Below, piece after piece: positions 32,260 through 42,151 of a stretch of DNA of 64,000 nt. The notes under the pieces were generated by a model. It was not told where the DNA came from. It saw only the letters and a list, made by a program, of their open reading frames with translations, and made no database searches. Made by a program: the position numbers and the translations under genes. Position 1 is the first letter of the stretch. Every line of letters starts with the position of its first letter. Source of the DNA: Faecalimonas umbilicata (lineage in GTDB: Bacteria; Bacillota; Clostridia; Lachnospirales; Lachnospiraceae); the NCBI RefSeq assembly GCF_004346095.1, contig NZ_SLZV01000002.1, positions 1-64,000 of the forward strand. The letters run 5' to 3'.

Positions 32260-35184
32260 CTATGCAAGATTTTTAATCTCCATAAATAATTCTTTCTGTG
32301 CTTCAATCTTCTCTTCACTTCCGACTACACACAAATCTCCTGCCTTCAACACTGCCTCCACAATATCGGCAAGTGCACGGATGTCTGATACTTTTGCATC
32401 TAATACTTCTTTTCTCTCCTGCTCGATCATCTCCTTTGACACATGATTCATATAGAGGTTCATAGATCGTTCTCCCTTTGTAGCAGGTGTCATCGGCACA
32501 TCCATATTGCTGATCGTTCCGATGATGTATTTTTTCATATCTCTGTCATCGACGTCAAAGTTTCTGAGGTATTCTGTGATTCCCTCGTATACCTCATTAG
32601 TCTTCTCCAGATTCGGATCCCGATAAGAAACAAAATATCCATCTCCAACCCGGTTAAAGTTACTCATACATCCGTATGCGCCGCCTTTTACACGGATATT
32701 CTGCCAGAGATAATCATAGCTTAAAATTACTTTCAAAATCTGCAGCGCTCCGGTGTAATCAAGACCTTCCTCCATAAAATTTCCGGTACGGGCTACATAC
32801 TGCACTTTTGATGCTGTCTGAAACCCTTCGTTCTTCTTCTCACAGTGAAGAATGCACGGAGTATGGTCTGCTGTTCCCTGATAAATTCCATTCTTCAGCT
32901 CTCTGATCAATTTCTCCAATTCTTCCAATCCTTCTTTTCTGGATGTACAACTGATGATCATGTTATCTGCGCGGAAGATTTGTTCGGATAATTTCTTCAA
33001 ATTCATGATCAGTGCTGCCTTCTCTTCCTTAAAATGATCTGCAATCTGGCACACTTTTTCGTAGAATGCGATTCCATTTGTCAAATCTTTGAATTGTGAC
33101 ATCGGCGAGCGGTAGGACATCGCACGCAGCACTGCGGTCATATGTCCGGAAGATTGGAATTTCATCTGAAGTCTTGATTTCAATAATGCCAAAATTTCTT
33201 CCAAACGCTTCTCATCTTCGAATTTTGACTCCATCAAAAGCTCACGGATCATCTGGAATGCAACTGGAAGTTTATCATAGAGTGCTTTTGTCTTCACCTC
33301 AAAAGCAGCCTTAAATTCCTTCTCAGAAACTTTCGTCACATTCGGATACACTTCAAGGCTTGTCCCGATTCCCCCAGTGCTCATATTGATCTCATTGAAC
33401 AATTCTCCATAGGCATAGTTGTTCGTGTCGATCATTCCAATTACAGACTGTAAAATTCCCACGTACGGGAGCTGTTCTTCCGGCACATCTGACAGATCAA
33501 ACATCAATGACAGATAGCTGATTCCGTTTGTCTCTACATCATGATGTACGACAAGTGTATCTGCCAGATGCAGTTCCTCATTATAAATCGGTGCAATTTC
33601 CTTTGAAATATCCTCAATCTCCAGCACCGGAATTGCTTCCAGTTCTTCTTTCGTCGATGGCTCTTCCTGATATGCGATCAGCTCTTTCGTATCTGCCACA
33701 ATCTTCTCCACTTCTGCTTCCGAAAGACTCTTCTTATATTCCTGAAGACGTTCTGCCAATTCTTTGTCTAACCGTGCGGTGCGCCCTTTCTCCGGCTTGA
33801 TCACGACGATCGCTCCGTGCGGATTGTCCAAAATGTACTTCTGAATCAATTCTTCAAAATACCCTGAACCGATCTGTTCTTTTAAGAATGCAAATGTTTT
33901 CAGCTCTTCCACATGGATAAATGGTTTTTCATCGTCATAAAGCCAGCTGTCAAACATCTGCAGTCCATACATCAATCCTTTCGGGAAATTTCCAAAATCG
34001 GCTTCCCGGTAGCGGAACTCATGATAATTGATTCCTGCTTCCAGCGCTTTCTGATCCATTCCATTTTTCACGATTTCTTTCAACGTATCTTCTACGACCT
34101 GAATAAATGCTTCCTTCTGTTCCAGATTGGCATTCTTTGCAATGATCGAGAAAATCGGCTGATAAATCCCATTGTCGTAAGATCCCATAATATCTTTTCC
34201 GATGCCCGCATCCACAAGTGCCTTCTTCAACGGCGCACCTGGTGCAGACAGAAGTGCATAGTCAAGAATCTGAAATGCGAGATACAACTTCTCATCCAGA
34301 CTTGTCCCGATCACCTTGTTGTAGGATAGATATGTGTTATCTTCCTCTGACTCACTGCTTGTGATCGAATATACCATCTCTACTTCCTTCATCTGCTCAA
34401 ACGGCTTTTGGAAACGAATCTCTGAGTCGATTGCAAGATAATCAAACTTACTTAAGTATTCCTGATCCAGCCAGTTTAATTTTTCCTCCATGTCCATATC
34501 CCCATACAGATAGATATAACTGTTAGACGGATGATAATACTTCTTGTGGAAGTTTAAAAATTGTTCGTACGTCAGTTCCGGGATTACATCCGGATCCCCT
34601 CCGGACTCATTGCGGTAAGAGGTATCCGGAAACAGCGTGTTTAAGATGACACGATCCAAAACACCTTCCGGTGAGGAGAATGCTCCCTTCATCTCATTGT
34701 ATACTACTCCGTTATACTCCAGATCACTTTCCTTTTCATCCAGCTTATAACTCCAGCCTTCCTGCCGGAAAATCTCATCCCGCTCATAGATATTTGGATA
34801 AAAAACCGCATCCATATAAACATGCATCAGATTCTGGAAATCCTTGTCATTGCAGCTTGCGATCGGATACAATGTCTTGTCCGGATATGTCATCGCATTC
34901 AAAAATGTATTCAAAGAGCCCTTCACCAGCTCCACAAACGGATCTTTTGCCGGAAATTTCTTCGATCCACAGAGAACAGAATGCTCCAAAATATGCGGAA
35001 GTCCTGTGCTGTCTTCCGGCGGTGTACGAAAACCAATCGTAAATACCTTATTCTCATCATCGTTCTCTAAAAGGAGTACCCTCGCTCCCGTCTTTTTATG
35101 TCTGAATAAATAGCCGACAGACTGTAAATCTGATACGTCCTGTTTCCGTACAAGTTCGTATGCAGATAATTGTGTATGCTTCAT
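32260..35184 (-). CDS. M16C (insulinase-like, PreP-type) metalloprotease
   Basis: About 974-residue single-chain protease of the presequence-protease type. The inverted zinc motif HILEH appears near residue 65, followed by SVLCGSKKFPAKDPFVELVKGSLNTFLNAMTYPDKT, a conserved block of this group. The second, inactive half carries the usual GGIGTSLEVYPNVTK and the Arg/Tyr site VKGGAYGC. It forms a closed chamber and degrades small unfolded peptides. Cytoplasmic: no signal peptide. The start at 35184 has GGAG 9 bases upstream; an 11-codon extension does not. It heads the era-recO operon; a possible -10 TATAAT lies at 35252-35257. Confidence 0.93.
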   Translation of the reverse strand: MKHTQLSAYELVRKQDVSDLQSVGYLFRHKKTGARVLLLENDDENKVFTIGFRTPPEDSTGLPHILEHSVLCGSKKFPAKDPFVELVKGSLNTFLNAMTYPDKTLYPIASCNDKDFQNLMHVYMDAVFYPNIYERDEIFRQEGWSYKLDEKESDLEYNGVVYNEMKGAFSSPEGVLDRVILNTLFPDTSYRNESGGDPDVIPELTYEQFLNFHKKYYHPSNSYIYLYGDMDMEEKLNWLDQEYLSKFDYLAIDSEIRFQKPFEQMKEVEMVYSITSSESEEDNTYLSYNKVIGTSLDEKLYLAFQILDYALLSAPGAPLKKALVDAGIGKDIMGSYDNGIYQPIFSIIAKNANLEQKEAFIQVVEDTLKEIVKNGMDQKALEAGINYHEFRYREADFGNFPKGLMYGLQMFDSWLYDDEKPFIHVEELKTFAFLKEQIGSGYFEELIQKYILDNPHGAIVVIKPEKGRTARLDKELAERLQEYKKSLSEAEVEKIVADTKELIAYQEEPSTKEELEAIPVLEIEDISKEIAPIYNEELHLADTLVVHHDVETNGISYLSLMFDLSDVPEEQLPYVGILQSVIGMIDTNNYAYGELFNEINMSTGGIGTSLEVYPNVTKVSEKEFKAAFEVKTKALYDKLPVAFQMIRELLMESKFEDEKRLEEILALLKSRLQMKFQSSGHMTAVLRAMSYRSPMSQFKDLTNGIAFYEKVCQIADHFKEEKAALIMNLKKLSEQIFRADNMIISCTSRKEGLEELEKLIRELKNGIYQGTADHTPCILHCEKKNEGFQTASKVQYVARTGNFMEEGLDYTGALQILKVILSYDYLWQNIRVKGGAYGCMSNFNRVGDGYFVSYRDPNLEKTNEVYEGITEYLRNFDVDDRDMKKYIIGTISNMDVPMTPATKGERSMNLYMNHVSKEMIEQERKEVLDAKVSDIRALADIVEAVLKAGDLCVVGSEEKIEAQKELFMEIKNLA

Positions 35185-35338
35185 ACTATCACTCTCCACT
35201 CTGTATTTTCCTATCATAGCAGCGGATCAAACAGACCGCTCCGATTTATACATTATATCATTATTTTCTATATTAAGAAAGTAAAAAGAATCTGATCTCT
35301 TTGATTTCATAAACAATGTGTTCTTTCAAACGCAAATA

Positions 35339-35362
35339 GGAGACCGTATTTTTACGATCTCC
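35339..35362 (-). terminator. Probable terminator of the lysine transporter gene
   Basis: The arms GGAGACCGTA and TACGATCTCC pair with one mismatch around a short loop. It lies just past the gene end on the minus strand. The following T-run is poor (TATTTG), so it may be weak. Confidence 0.5.
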
Positions 35363-35376
35363 CGTTTGTTTTCTTT

Positions 35377-36990
35377 TTATTCTTGATTTTCTGTTTTCTT
35401 CTTGATCACCATCAATGTCACGATCATCAATCCGATTCCAACCGGGAGTGCTATCCATGCACTCTGTACAAATCCGGCAATAATATACGTCACAAAAGAG
35501 ACAAGTGCCGCCGTAATGACATATGGAAGCTGTGTCGATACATGGGTAACATGATCACACTGCGCACCGGCAGATGCCATGATCGTCGTATCTGAAATCG
35601 GAGAACAGTGATCCCCGCATACCGCTCCTGCCATACATGCAGAGATGGAAATGATCATCAAAGTCTCGTTTGTCTCTGCAAAAATCGCAACGACAATCGG
35701 AATCAAAATTCCAAAAGTGCCCCAGGAAGTTCCCGTAGCAAATGCCAAAAAGCATCCGATCAGGAAAATGATCGCCGGAAGGAAGTTCATCAATCCTTCC
35801 GCAAACTGATTCACACCCATTGCAACAAACGCTGCCGCTCCGAGACTGTCTGTCATCGCTTTCAAGGTCCATGCAAATGTCAGGATCATAATTGCCGGAA
35901 CCATCGCCTTAAATCCTTCCGGAATGCATTCCATACACTCTTTAAAAGTCAAAACCTTCCGGACACAGTACAGCCCAATCGTAAGAACGAGGCCAAAGAA
36001 GCTTCCGAGGACAAGTCCCACCGACGCGTCACTGTTCGAGAACGCTGTTACAAAATCAACCCCGTCAAAAAATCCTCCGGTATAGATCATGCCGATTACA
36101 CAGCAAACAATCAGAGATGCAATCGGAATCAGAAGATCTGTCACTTTCCCATTTTCATTGACAGGAATTTCCTCCCCACTCTCGTAAGGTCTGTTCGCAG
36201 TTGTAAAGATATCTCCTTTTACTGCATTTTTCTCATGTGTCCGCATTGTCCCAAAATCAAATTTCATCACAACAATCGCAATCATCATCAGAATCGTCAA
36301 TAGTGCATAAAAATTGTACGGAATTGCCCTCATAAAGATGGAAAAACCATCTTCTCCCTCTACAAATCCCGTCACTGCTGCTGCCCAGGAAGAAATCGGA
36401 GCAATAATACAGATCGGAGCTGCAGTTGCATCAATCAGATAAGATAACTTTGCTCTCGACACCTGATGTCTGTCTGTCACAGGCCGCATCACGCTTCCGA
36501 CTGTAAGACAATTAAAATAATCATCGATAAATATCAACATTCCCAGCGCAATTGTTGCAAGTTGTGCACCGACACGAGTTTTTATTCTCTTTCCAGCCCA
36601 CTTTCCAAATGCCGCAGATCCTCCTGCCCGGTTCATCAGGCTGACCATCGCTCCCAGTATGATCAGGAATACAAGAATTCCTACATTATAACTGTTCGAC
36701 AGCACACTGATGATTCCTCCCTTGAAAATGTGGACAATGGTTCCCTCAAATGAAAAGTCTGAATAAAACATCGCCCCCACAAGAATTCCTACAAACAGTG
36801 AACTATAAACTTCTTTCGTAATCAAAGCCAATGCAATGGCCACCACCGGGGGAATCAATGCCCAAAATGTTGCATACATCTTCGGCTGTGCCGCCTCCCC
36901 ATCCGCTGCAAATACCGTCATTGACAGCAATAGTGTAAACATAAGCACAAATGCCGCCGCACTCCATATTTTTTTCTTTGAAATGTGCAT
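35377..36990 (-). CDS. lysW: NhaC-family transporter, LysW-type lysine importer
   Basis: 537-residue membrane protein of the NhaC antiporter superfamily with about twelve helices. GTSWGTFGILIPI, IDDYFNCLTVGSVMRPVTDRH and AVCGDHCSPISDTTIMASAGAQCDH are the conserved ion and substrate-site regions. A lysine riboswitch with its terminator lies directly upstream, which fits LysW, the predicted lysine transporter of this superfamily, rather than a plain Na+/H+ antiporter. The first 30 residues (SAAAFVLMFTLLLSMTVFAADG) look like a signal peptide before the normal first helix. AAAGGAG precedes the ATG. Lysine uptake is inferred from the riboswitch; transport is not shown. Confidence 0.87.
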   Translation of the reverse strand: MHISKKKIWSAAAFVLMFTLLLSMTVFAADGEAAQPKMYATFWALIPPVVAIALALITKEVYSSLFVGILVGAMFYSDFSFEGTIVHIFKGGIISVLSNSYNVGILVFLIILGAMVSLMNRAGGSAAFGKWAGKRIKTRVGAQLATIALGMLIFIDDYFNCLTVGSVMRPVTDRHQVSRAKLSYLIDATAAPICIIAPISSWAAAVTGFVEGEDGFSIFMRAIPYNFYALLTILMMIAIVVMKFDFGTMRTHEKNAVKGDIFTTANRPYESGEEIPVNENGKVTDLLIPIASLIVCCVIGMIYTGGFFDGVDFVTAFSNSDASVGLVLGSFFGLVLTIGLYCVRKVLTFKECMECIPEGFKAMVPAIMILTFAWTLKAMTDSLGAAAFVAMGVNQFAEGLMNFLPAIIFLIGCFLAFATGTSWGTFGILIPIVVAIFAETNETLMIISISACMAGAVCGDHCSPISDTTIMASAGAQCDHVTHVSTQLPYVITAALVSFVTYIIAGFVQSAWIALPVGIGLMIVTLMVIKKKTENQE

Positions 36991-37042
36991 AAAAGTTCTC
37001 CTTTCTCTCTAATCCTTTAAAATAATTTCGAATTTGTTTTTA

Positions 37043-37087
37043 GAAAAAGAAAACCATGAACGACAACTTGCTAAAGCGCGTTCATGG
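37043..37087 (-). terminator. Riboswitch-controlled terminator before the lysine transporter
   Basis: Perfect 9-base-pair stem CCATGAACG (37054-37062) with CGTTCATGG (37079-37087). On the minus strand TTTTCTTTTT follows. It lies between the aptamer and the gene, so lysine binding should favour it and stop transcription. Confidence 0.88.
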
Positions 37088-37119
37088 CAAAAACCTTCTA
37101 ACTCATCTCTGTTTTATTT

Positions 37120-37295
37120 CAGCCAACGATAGCACTCCACATGTCTGTGACAGTCCACTGCATATTCTGCAGTGACCCAGATCCTGCTCCCCGGACGAAA
37201 GAACAGTTCTTCGGCAATTCATCCTTTCCGGTACATCGGTCGTCCACCGTGTTCTCATGTACCGTACTGATAATCCTTGCACCTCTATCTCTTGT
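37120..37295 (-). promoter_or_regulatory. Lysine riboswitch (L box)
   Basis: Read on the minus strand, the leader begins AGAGGTGCAAGGATTATCAGTA and ends CAGTGGACTGTCAC...GTGGAGTGCTATC, the conserved 5' and 3' parts of the L box. The P1 stem pairs GATAG (complement of 37285-37289) with CTATC (complement of 37128-37132). Internal stem-loops (GTACGGTACATG...CGATGTACCGG, GCCGAAGAACTGTTCTTTCG and CACTGCAGAATATGCAGTG) give the expected five-helix junction. It should sense free lysine and shut off the transporter by termination. Confidence 0.93.
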
Positions 37296-37323
37296 CATTC
37301 AATTCTCTTTTCAAACAGCATTT

Positions 37324-37352
37324 AGTATACCACAATTTTCTCTAAATAGGAA
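37324..37352 (-). promoter_or_regulatory. Possible promoter of the lysine riboswitch transcript
   Basis: On the minus strand a -10 TATACT (37324-37329) lies 17 bases after a weak TTCCTA (37347-37352), about 30 bases before the aptamer. The remainder of this long gap (36991-37484) is taken up by the aptamer, its terminator and the nifJ terminator. Confidence 0.4.
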
Positions 37353-37410
37353 TTGCTACTTTTACTATTTTTTCTTCTGTCCTTTTTTCTTTTTTTGTAT
37401 ACTTTCTGCA

Positions 37411-37444
37411 AAAAGGGATACTCCATTTCTGAAGTATCCCTTTT
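37411..37444 (-). terminator. Terminator of nifJ
   Basis: Perfect 12-base-pair hairpin AAAAGGGATACT (37411-37422) with AGTATCCCTTTT (37433-37444). A T-run follows on the minus strand, 41 bases past the nifJ stop. Confidence 0.88.
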
Positions 37445-37484
37445 CCATGACTTTATTCTCTTTCGAAAAACATTATTGTCTGTT

Positions 37485-40400
37485 CTATTCAGCGTCGCTT
37501 CCATAGAGAGTTACAAGCTTGTTCAAGTATGCATATCTCTCTTTTGCTGCTTCTTCTGATTTCGCAAATAATTCTTCTGCTCTTTCTGGGTTCATTCTTG
37601 CCAATGCATTGTAACGAACTTCTCCATTTAAGAATTCTCTGTAATCTTCTGTTGGAGCCTTACTGTCGAGAGTGAATTTATTTCCTTCTGCAGCTGGGTT
37701 GAAGCGGAAGTTGTGCCAGTATCCTGATTTTACTGCTAACTCTTCTTCTGTCTGAGCTTTGTTCATACCCTTCTTAATACCATGGTTGATACATGGAGCG
37801 TAAGCAATAATTAAAGATGGTCCTGGATAAGCTTCTGCTTCTGCAATCGCTTTTACAGTCTGATTGAAGTCAGCTCCCATAGCGATCTGTGCTACATATA
37901 CATATCCGTAGCTCATTGCAATGCTTGCCATATCTTTCTTCTTCACTTCTTTACCGCCTGCTGCGAACTGAGCAATCGCACCTGTCGGTGTAGATTTTGA
38001 AGACTGTCCACCTGTATTAGAGTAAACTTCTGTATCGAATACCATAATGTTGATATCCTGTCCGGAAGCTAATACATGGTCAACTCCACCGAATCCGATA
38101 TCGTAAGCCCATCCGTCTCCACCGAAGATCCACTGTGATTTCTTAGCTAAGAAGTCTTTGTTCTGTAAGATTTCTTTTCTCAATTCACATCCACAGTCAC
38201 AAGCTTCTAATGCTGCAACAAGGTTATCTGTTGCTGTTCCGTTTGTAGCTCCACAGTTAAATGTCTCTAACCATTCTTTTCCTGCTGCAACAACTGCTTC
38301 ATTGTCTCCGCTCTCTACTAACTTCTCAACTTTTGCTTTTAAGCCGTTTCTTAAAGCTTTCTGAGCTAATAACATACCGTAACCGAACTCTGCATTATCC
38401 TCAAATAAAGAGTTAGACCATGCAGGACCCTGTCCTTTTTCGTTTACTGTGTATGGTGTAGACGGTGAAGAGTTACCCCAGATTGAAGAACATCCAGTTG
38501 CATTTGCGATGTACATTCTGTCACCGAATAACTGCGTGATTAATTTTGCATAAGGAGTCTCTCCACAACCTGCACAAGCTCCTGAGAACTCAAGTAATGG
38601 CTGTTTGAACTGGCTTCCTTTTACTGTTGTTTCTTTAAATTTAGCAACTACTTCTGGTTTTACCGGAATCTCTCTTCCGAAATCGAAGTATTCCTGTTTT
38701 CCAGCATTTGCTTCCATGTTTTCCATTACAAGAGCTTTCTCACCCTTCTTACCTGGACATACATTTGCACAAGAGCCACATCCTGTACAGTCATAAGCAG
38801 ATACTGTCATTGTAAATTTCATTCCCGGCATACCGATCATATCGATTGTCTCGATTCCTTCCGGAGCTTTTGAAAGTTCCTCTTCTGTAAGAGCAACCGG
38901 ACGGATAACTGCATGTGGACATACATATGCACAACGGTTACACTGGATACAGTTTTCTGGTTTCCATACCGGAATATCTACTGCAATACCACGTTTCTCG
39001 TATGCAGAAGAACCTGATGGTGTAGAACCATCTACGTATTCTGTGAATGCAGATACTGGAAGTGTATTTCCTTCCTGAGCATTTACTTTTGCCTGGATAT
39101 TCTTAACGAAGTCAACAACTTCTTTTCTTCCACCTTTTACTTCTGGTGTAAATAAGCCTTCGTCCTCTGCGTTCTTCCAGCTTTCTGGAACCTGAACTTC
39201 TACAACCTGTTTTGCACCTGCATCGATCGCATCGTAGTTCATCTGTACGATCTTGTCACCTTTCTTACCGTAAGATGCTTTTGCAGCTGCTTTCATTAAT
39301 TCGATTGCATGTTCTTCCGGAATGATATTAGCAAGTTTGAAGAATGCTGACTGGAGAACTGTGTTGATACGTCCGCCAAGTCCGATTTCTTTACCAATCT
39401 TGATACCATCAATCACATAGAACTTAATGTTGTGATTTGCGATAAATGCTTTCACCTGTCCTGGAAGATGTTTCTCAAGTCCTTCCATATCCCATGGACA
39501 GTTCAGTAAGAATGTACCACCGTCAACTAATTCCTGTACCATGTTGTACTTATTCACATAAGATGGATTGTGACATGCTACAAAGTTAGCCTGTTTGATC
39601 AGGTATGTAGATTTGATCGGGCTCTTACCAAAACGTAAGTGAGACATTGTCACACCGCCTGATTTCTTAGAGTCGTAATCAAAATATGCCTGTGCGTACA
39701 TATCTGTGTTGTCACCGATGATCTTGATAGAGTTTTTATTTGCTCCAACAGTACCATCTGCTCCAAGTCCCCAGAACTTACAGTTGATTGTTCCTTCTGG
39801 TGTTGTGACTAACGGAGCACCTACTTCTAATGATAAGTTTGTAACGTCATCCACGATACCGATTGTGAATTTCTGTTTTTCTGTATTGTCATATACAGCA
39901 ACGATCTGAGCAGGTGTTGTATCTTTAGAACCTAATCCATAACGTCCTGTAAATACAGGCACTGCATCAAATTTTGTTCCTTTTAAAGATGCAACTACGT
40001 CTAAGTATAATGGTTCTCCAAGCGCTCCCGGCTCTTTTGTTCTATCTAATACTGTAATCTGTTTTACAGATTCTGGAATTGCATTGATCAGAGCTTCTGC
40101 AGAGAATGGTCTGTAAAGACGAACTTTTACAACACCAACTTTTCTTCCTGCTGCTAATAAGTAATCAACTGTCTCATCGATTGTATCACATACAGATCCC
40201 ATAGCGATGATTACATGTTCTGCATCTTCTGCTCCATGGTAGTTGAATAATTTGTAGTTTGTACCAATCTTCTCATTGACTTTGTCCATGTATTCCTGAA
40301 CGATTGCCGGCATAGCATCGTAGAATGGGTTACATGCCTCTCTTGCCTGGAAGAAGATATCTGGGTTCTGAGCAGAACCTCTCTGGCATGGGTGATTTGG

Positions 40401-41027
40401 GTTCAGTGCATGTGCTCTGAATTCAGCAATTGCATCCATGTCTGCCATATCTTTTAAGTCTTCATAATCCCATGTCTCAATCTTCTGAATCTCGTGAGAT
40501 GTTCTAAATCCATCGAAGAAGTTGATAAACGGAATCTTTCCTTTGATTGCTGCAAGGTGAGCAACCGGTGTCAAGTCCATAACTTCCTGTACACTTGATT
40601 CACAAAGCATCGCACATCCTGTCTGACGACATGCATAAACGTCTGAGTGATCACCAAAGATTGATAATGCATGGCTTGCTAAAGCACGGGCAGAAACATT
40701 GAATACACCCGGTAACTGCTCACCAGCGATTTTGTATAAGTTAGGAATCATAAGTAATAATCCCTGAGATGCTGTGTATGTAGTTGTCAAAGCACCTGCT
40801 GCGAGGGAACCGTGTACTGTACCTGCTGCACCTGCCTCTGATTGCATTTCTGTTACCTGAACTGTCTGTCCAAAAATATTCGTTCTACCTTGAGTAGCCC
40901 ATTCATCTGTAGCTTCCGCCATAACTGATGAAGGTGTGATAGGATAAATAGCTGCAACATCTGTAAATGCATAAGAAGCATGAGCTGCTGCGTGATTACC
41001 ATCCATGGTCTTCATTTTTCTTGCCAT
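37485..41027 (-). CDS. nifJ: Pyruvate:ferredoxin (flavodoxin) oxidoreductase
   Basis: 1180-residue single-chain PFOR, full length. It oxidises pyruvate and CoA to acetyl-CoA and CO2 and reduces ferredoxin, the central energy step of fermenting anaerobes. The N-terminal domain starts with DGNHAAAHASYAFTDVAAIYPITPSS. Two ferredoxin-type clusters lie at about 690-760 (CIQCNRCAYVCPH and CTGCGSCANVCPG). The TPP domain (about 800-1050) has FSGACAGCGETPY, GGDGWAYDIGFGG and DTEVYSNTGGQ. Codon use is strongly biased toward high expression. AAGGAGG precedes the ATG, with a promoter about 50 bases upstream and a strong terminator after the gene; it stands alone. Confidence 0.98.
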   Translation of the reverse strand: MARKMKTMDGNHAAAHASYAFTDVAAIYPITPSSVMAEATDEWATQGRTNIFGQTVQVTEMQSEAGAAGTVHGSLAAGALTTTYTASQGLLLMIPNLYKIAGEQLPGVFNVSARALASHALSIFGDHSDVYACRQTGCAMLCESSVQEVMDLTPVAHLAAIKGKIPFINFFDGFRTSHEIQKIETWDYEDLKDMADMDAIAEFRAHALNPNHPCQRGSAQNPDIFFQAREACNPFYDAMPAIVQEYMDKVNEKIGTNYKLFNYHGAEDAEHVIIAMGSVCDTIDETVDYLLAAGRKVGVVKVRLYRPFSAEALINAIPESVKQITVLDRTKEPGALGEPLYLDVVASLKGTKFDAVPVFTGRYGLGSKDTTPAQIVAVYDNTEKQKFTIGIVDDVTNLSLEVGAPLVTTPEGTINCKFWGLGADGTVGANKNSIKIIGDNTDMYAQAYFDYDSKKSGGVTMSHLRFGKSPIKSTYLIKQANFVACHNPSYVNKYNMVQELVDGGTFLLNCPWDMEGLEKHLPGQVKAFIANHNIKFYVIDGIKIGKEIGLGGRINTVLQSAFFKLANIIPEEHAIELMKAAAKASYGKKGDKIVQMNYDAIDAGAKQVVEVQVPESWKNAEDEGLFTPEVKGGRKEVVDFVKNIQAKVNAQEGNTLPVSAFTEYVDGSTPSGSSAYEKRGIAVDIPVWKPENCIQCNRCAYVCPHAVIRPVALTEEELSKAPEGIETIDMIGMPGMKFTMTVSAYDCTGCGSCANVCPGKKGEKALVMENMEANAGKQEYFDFGREIPVKPEVVAKFKETTVKGSQFKQPLLEFSGACAGCGETPYAKLITQLFGDRMYIANATGCSSIWGNSSPSTPYTVNEKGQGPAWSNSLFEDNAEFGYGMLLAQKALRNGLKAKVEKLVESGDNEAVVAAGKEWLETFNCGATNGTATDNLVAALEACDCGCELRKEILQNKDFLAKKSQWIFGGDGWAYDIGFGGVDHVLASGQDINIMVFDTEVYSNTGGQSSKSTPTGAIAQFAAGGKEVKKKDMASIAMSYGYVYVAQIAMGADFNQTVKAIAEAEAYPGPSLIIAYAPCINHGIKKGMNKAQTEEELAVKSGYWHNFRFNPAAEGNKFTLDSKAPTEDYREFLNGEVRYNALARMNPERAEELFAKSEEAAKERYAYLNKLVTLYGSDAE

Positions 41028-41073
41028 TGGTTTTTTCCTCCTTCAAATTCTAGGTTTTTTCCTATTTATTCAT

Positions 41074-41102
41074 ATTATATTCCTCTTGTATACAAAAGTC
41101 CA
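41074..41102 (-). promoter_or_regulatory. Promoter of nifJ
   Basis: On the minus strand TGGACT (41097-41102) is followed after 17 bases by TATAAT (41074-41079). The perfect palindrome TTGTATACAA (41086-41095) lies in the spacer, a possible operator. Confidence 0.6.
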
Positions 41103-41142
41103 GTAGGAATTTGTTCCTTTTAAAATACAAGAGAATTTTCCC

Positions 41143-41197
41143 AAAAAACTCCCCACCTTCCACAGCTTTTCTTTGCCGTTTCCGGTGAGGAGTTTTT
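41143..41197 (-). terminator. Terminator of lgt
   Basis: The arms AAAAAACTCCCCACC and GGTGAGGAGTTTTT pair around a loop. A T-run follows on the minus strand, just past the lgt stop. Confidence 0.85.
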
Positions 41198-41215
41198 CTC
41201 TCACAATCTATTCTG

Positions 41216-42127
41216 TTAATGTCTCTCTGTCTCACACTCTCTGCGGAGCTGTCTTCTTTTTTCCATCTGTTTCTTTCGCTCGACTTCTTTTCTAAAATGT
41301 ATGATCAGCACAATGCTTACCGCCGCTGAAACAACTGCAAAAATCAGTGAAACCGGAAGATTTCCAAAAGGAAGATGGAGTTTGTCCACACGGAGTGCCT
41401 CAATCCATGTACGCCCGATTCCATATAATGCTATGTAGATTAAAAACAGTTCCCCTTCAAACATTTTTTTCTTATAATAGAGAAGCACAAGTACAAGAAT
41501 CAGAATGTTCCATACCATCTCATACAAAAATGCAGGATGTACCTGAATATAAGAAATCCCTTCCAGTTCTACGATATGTTCCCGCATCTTTTCTGTAATA
41601 TCTGCGGTCCGCACAGCATCGACCGGAAGCTGCATTGCAAAAAGTCCATCTGTATATCCGCCAAAAGATTCTCTGTTAAAGAAATTACCGAATCGCCCGA
41701 TAATCTGTCCTGCAATCAGACCAACAGTTGCCGTATCTAACAGACGCATCGAGTTTTCCCGCTTCCGTTTCGCATAGAAAACTGTAAAAAGTACCGCTGC
41801 CATCAAGGATCCATAAAATGCAAGTCCTCCCTGCCTCAAATTGAAAATACGAAAGAAATGTCCTTGATACCTGTCCCACGAAAACAGAACATAATAGAGT
41901 CTTGCCCCGACAACACCCCAAAGCACCGTCCCAATCACAAGATCTAAATAATGCTCAATATTTTGTCTGCTCTTTACTGCAAAATAAATCGTAATAAAAA
42001 TCCCCGCGACAAGCGCCAGACCTATCAGCATTCCATAGTATGTAATATGAAACCCAAAAATGGATATGGACCGACCCACATGTTCCAGTTCGATTCCCAA
42101 ATGCGGAAAATTGATATTCATATTCAT
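41216..42127 (-). CDS. lgt: Prolipoprotein diacylglyceryl transferase
   Basis: 303-residue integral membrane enzyme that transfers diacylglycerol to the lipobox cysteine of prolipoproteins, the first step of lipoprotein maturation. Family signatures are GLAFYGSL (about 95), GQIIGRFGNFFNRESFGG (about 138-155, with the catalytic Arg) and HPAFLYEMVWN (about 198). Seven helices are visible and the C-terminal tail is strongly basic. It would process, among others, the cyclophilin and sugar-binding lipoproteins of this window. GGGAGAGGT precedes the ATG. It lies 24 bases after the ychF stop on the same strand, so the two are probably cotranscribed. Confidence 0.96.
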   Translation of the reverse strand: MNMNINFPHLGIELEHVGRSISIFGFHITYYGMLIGLALVAGIFITIYFAVKSRQNIEHYLDLVIGTVLWGVVGARLYYVLFSWDRYQGHFFRIFNLRQGGLAFYGSLMAAVLFTVFYAKRKRENSMRLLDTATVGLIAGQIIGRFGNFFNRESFGGYTDGLFAMQLPVDAVRTADITEKMREHIVELEGISYIQVHPAFLYEMVWNILILVLVLLYYKKKMFEGELFLIYIALYGIGRTWIEALRVDKLHLPFGNLPVSLIFAVVSAAVSIVLIIHFRKEVERKKQMEKRRQLRRECETERH

Positions 42128-42151
42128 ACTACCTCTCCCTTCTCTGGCTTT

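Noticed and set aside
35377-36990. Plain NhaC sodium/proton antiporter
   Set aside because: The lysine riboswitch upstream argues for the LysW branch; antiport remains possible only as mechanism.
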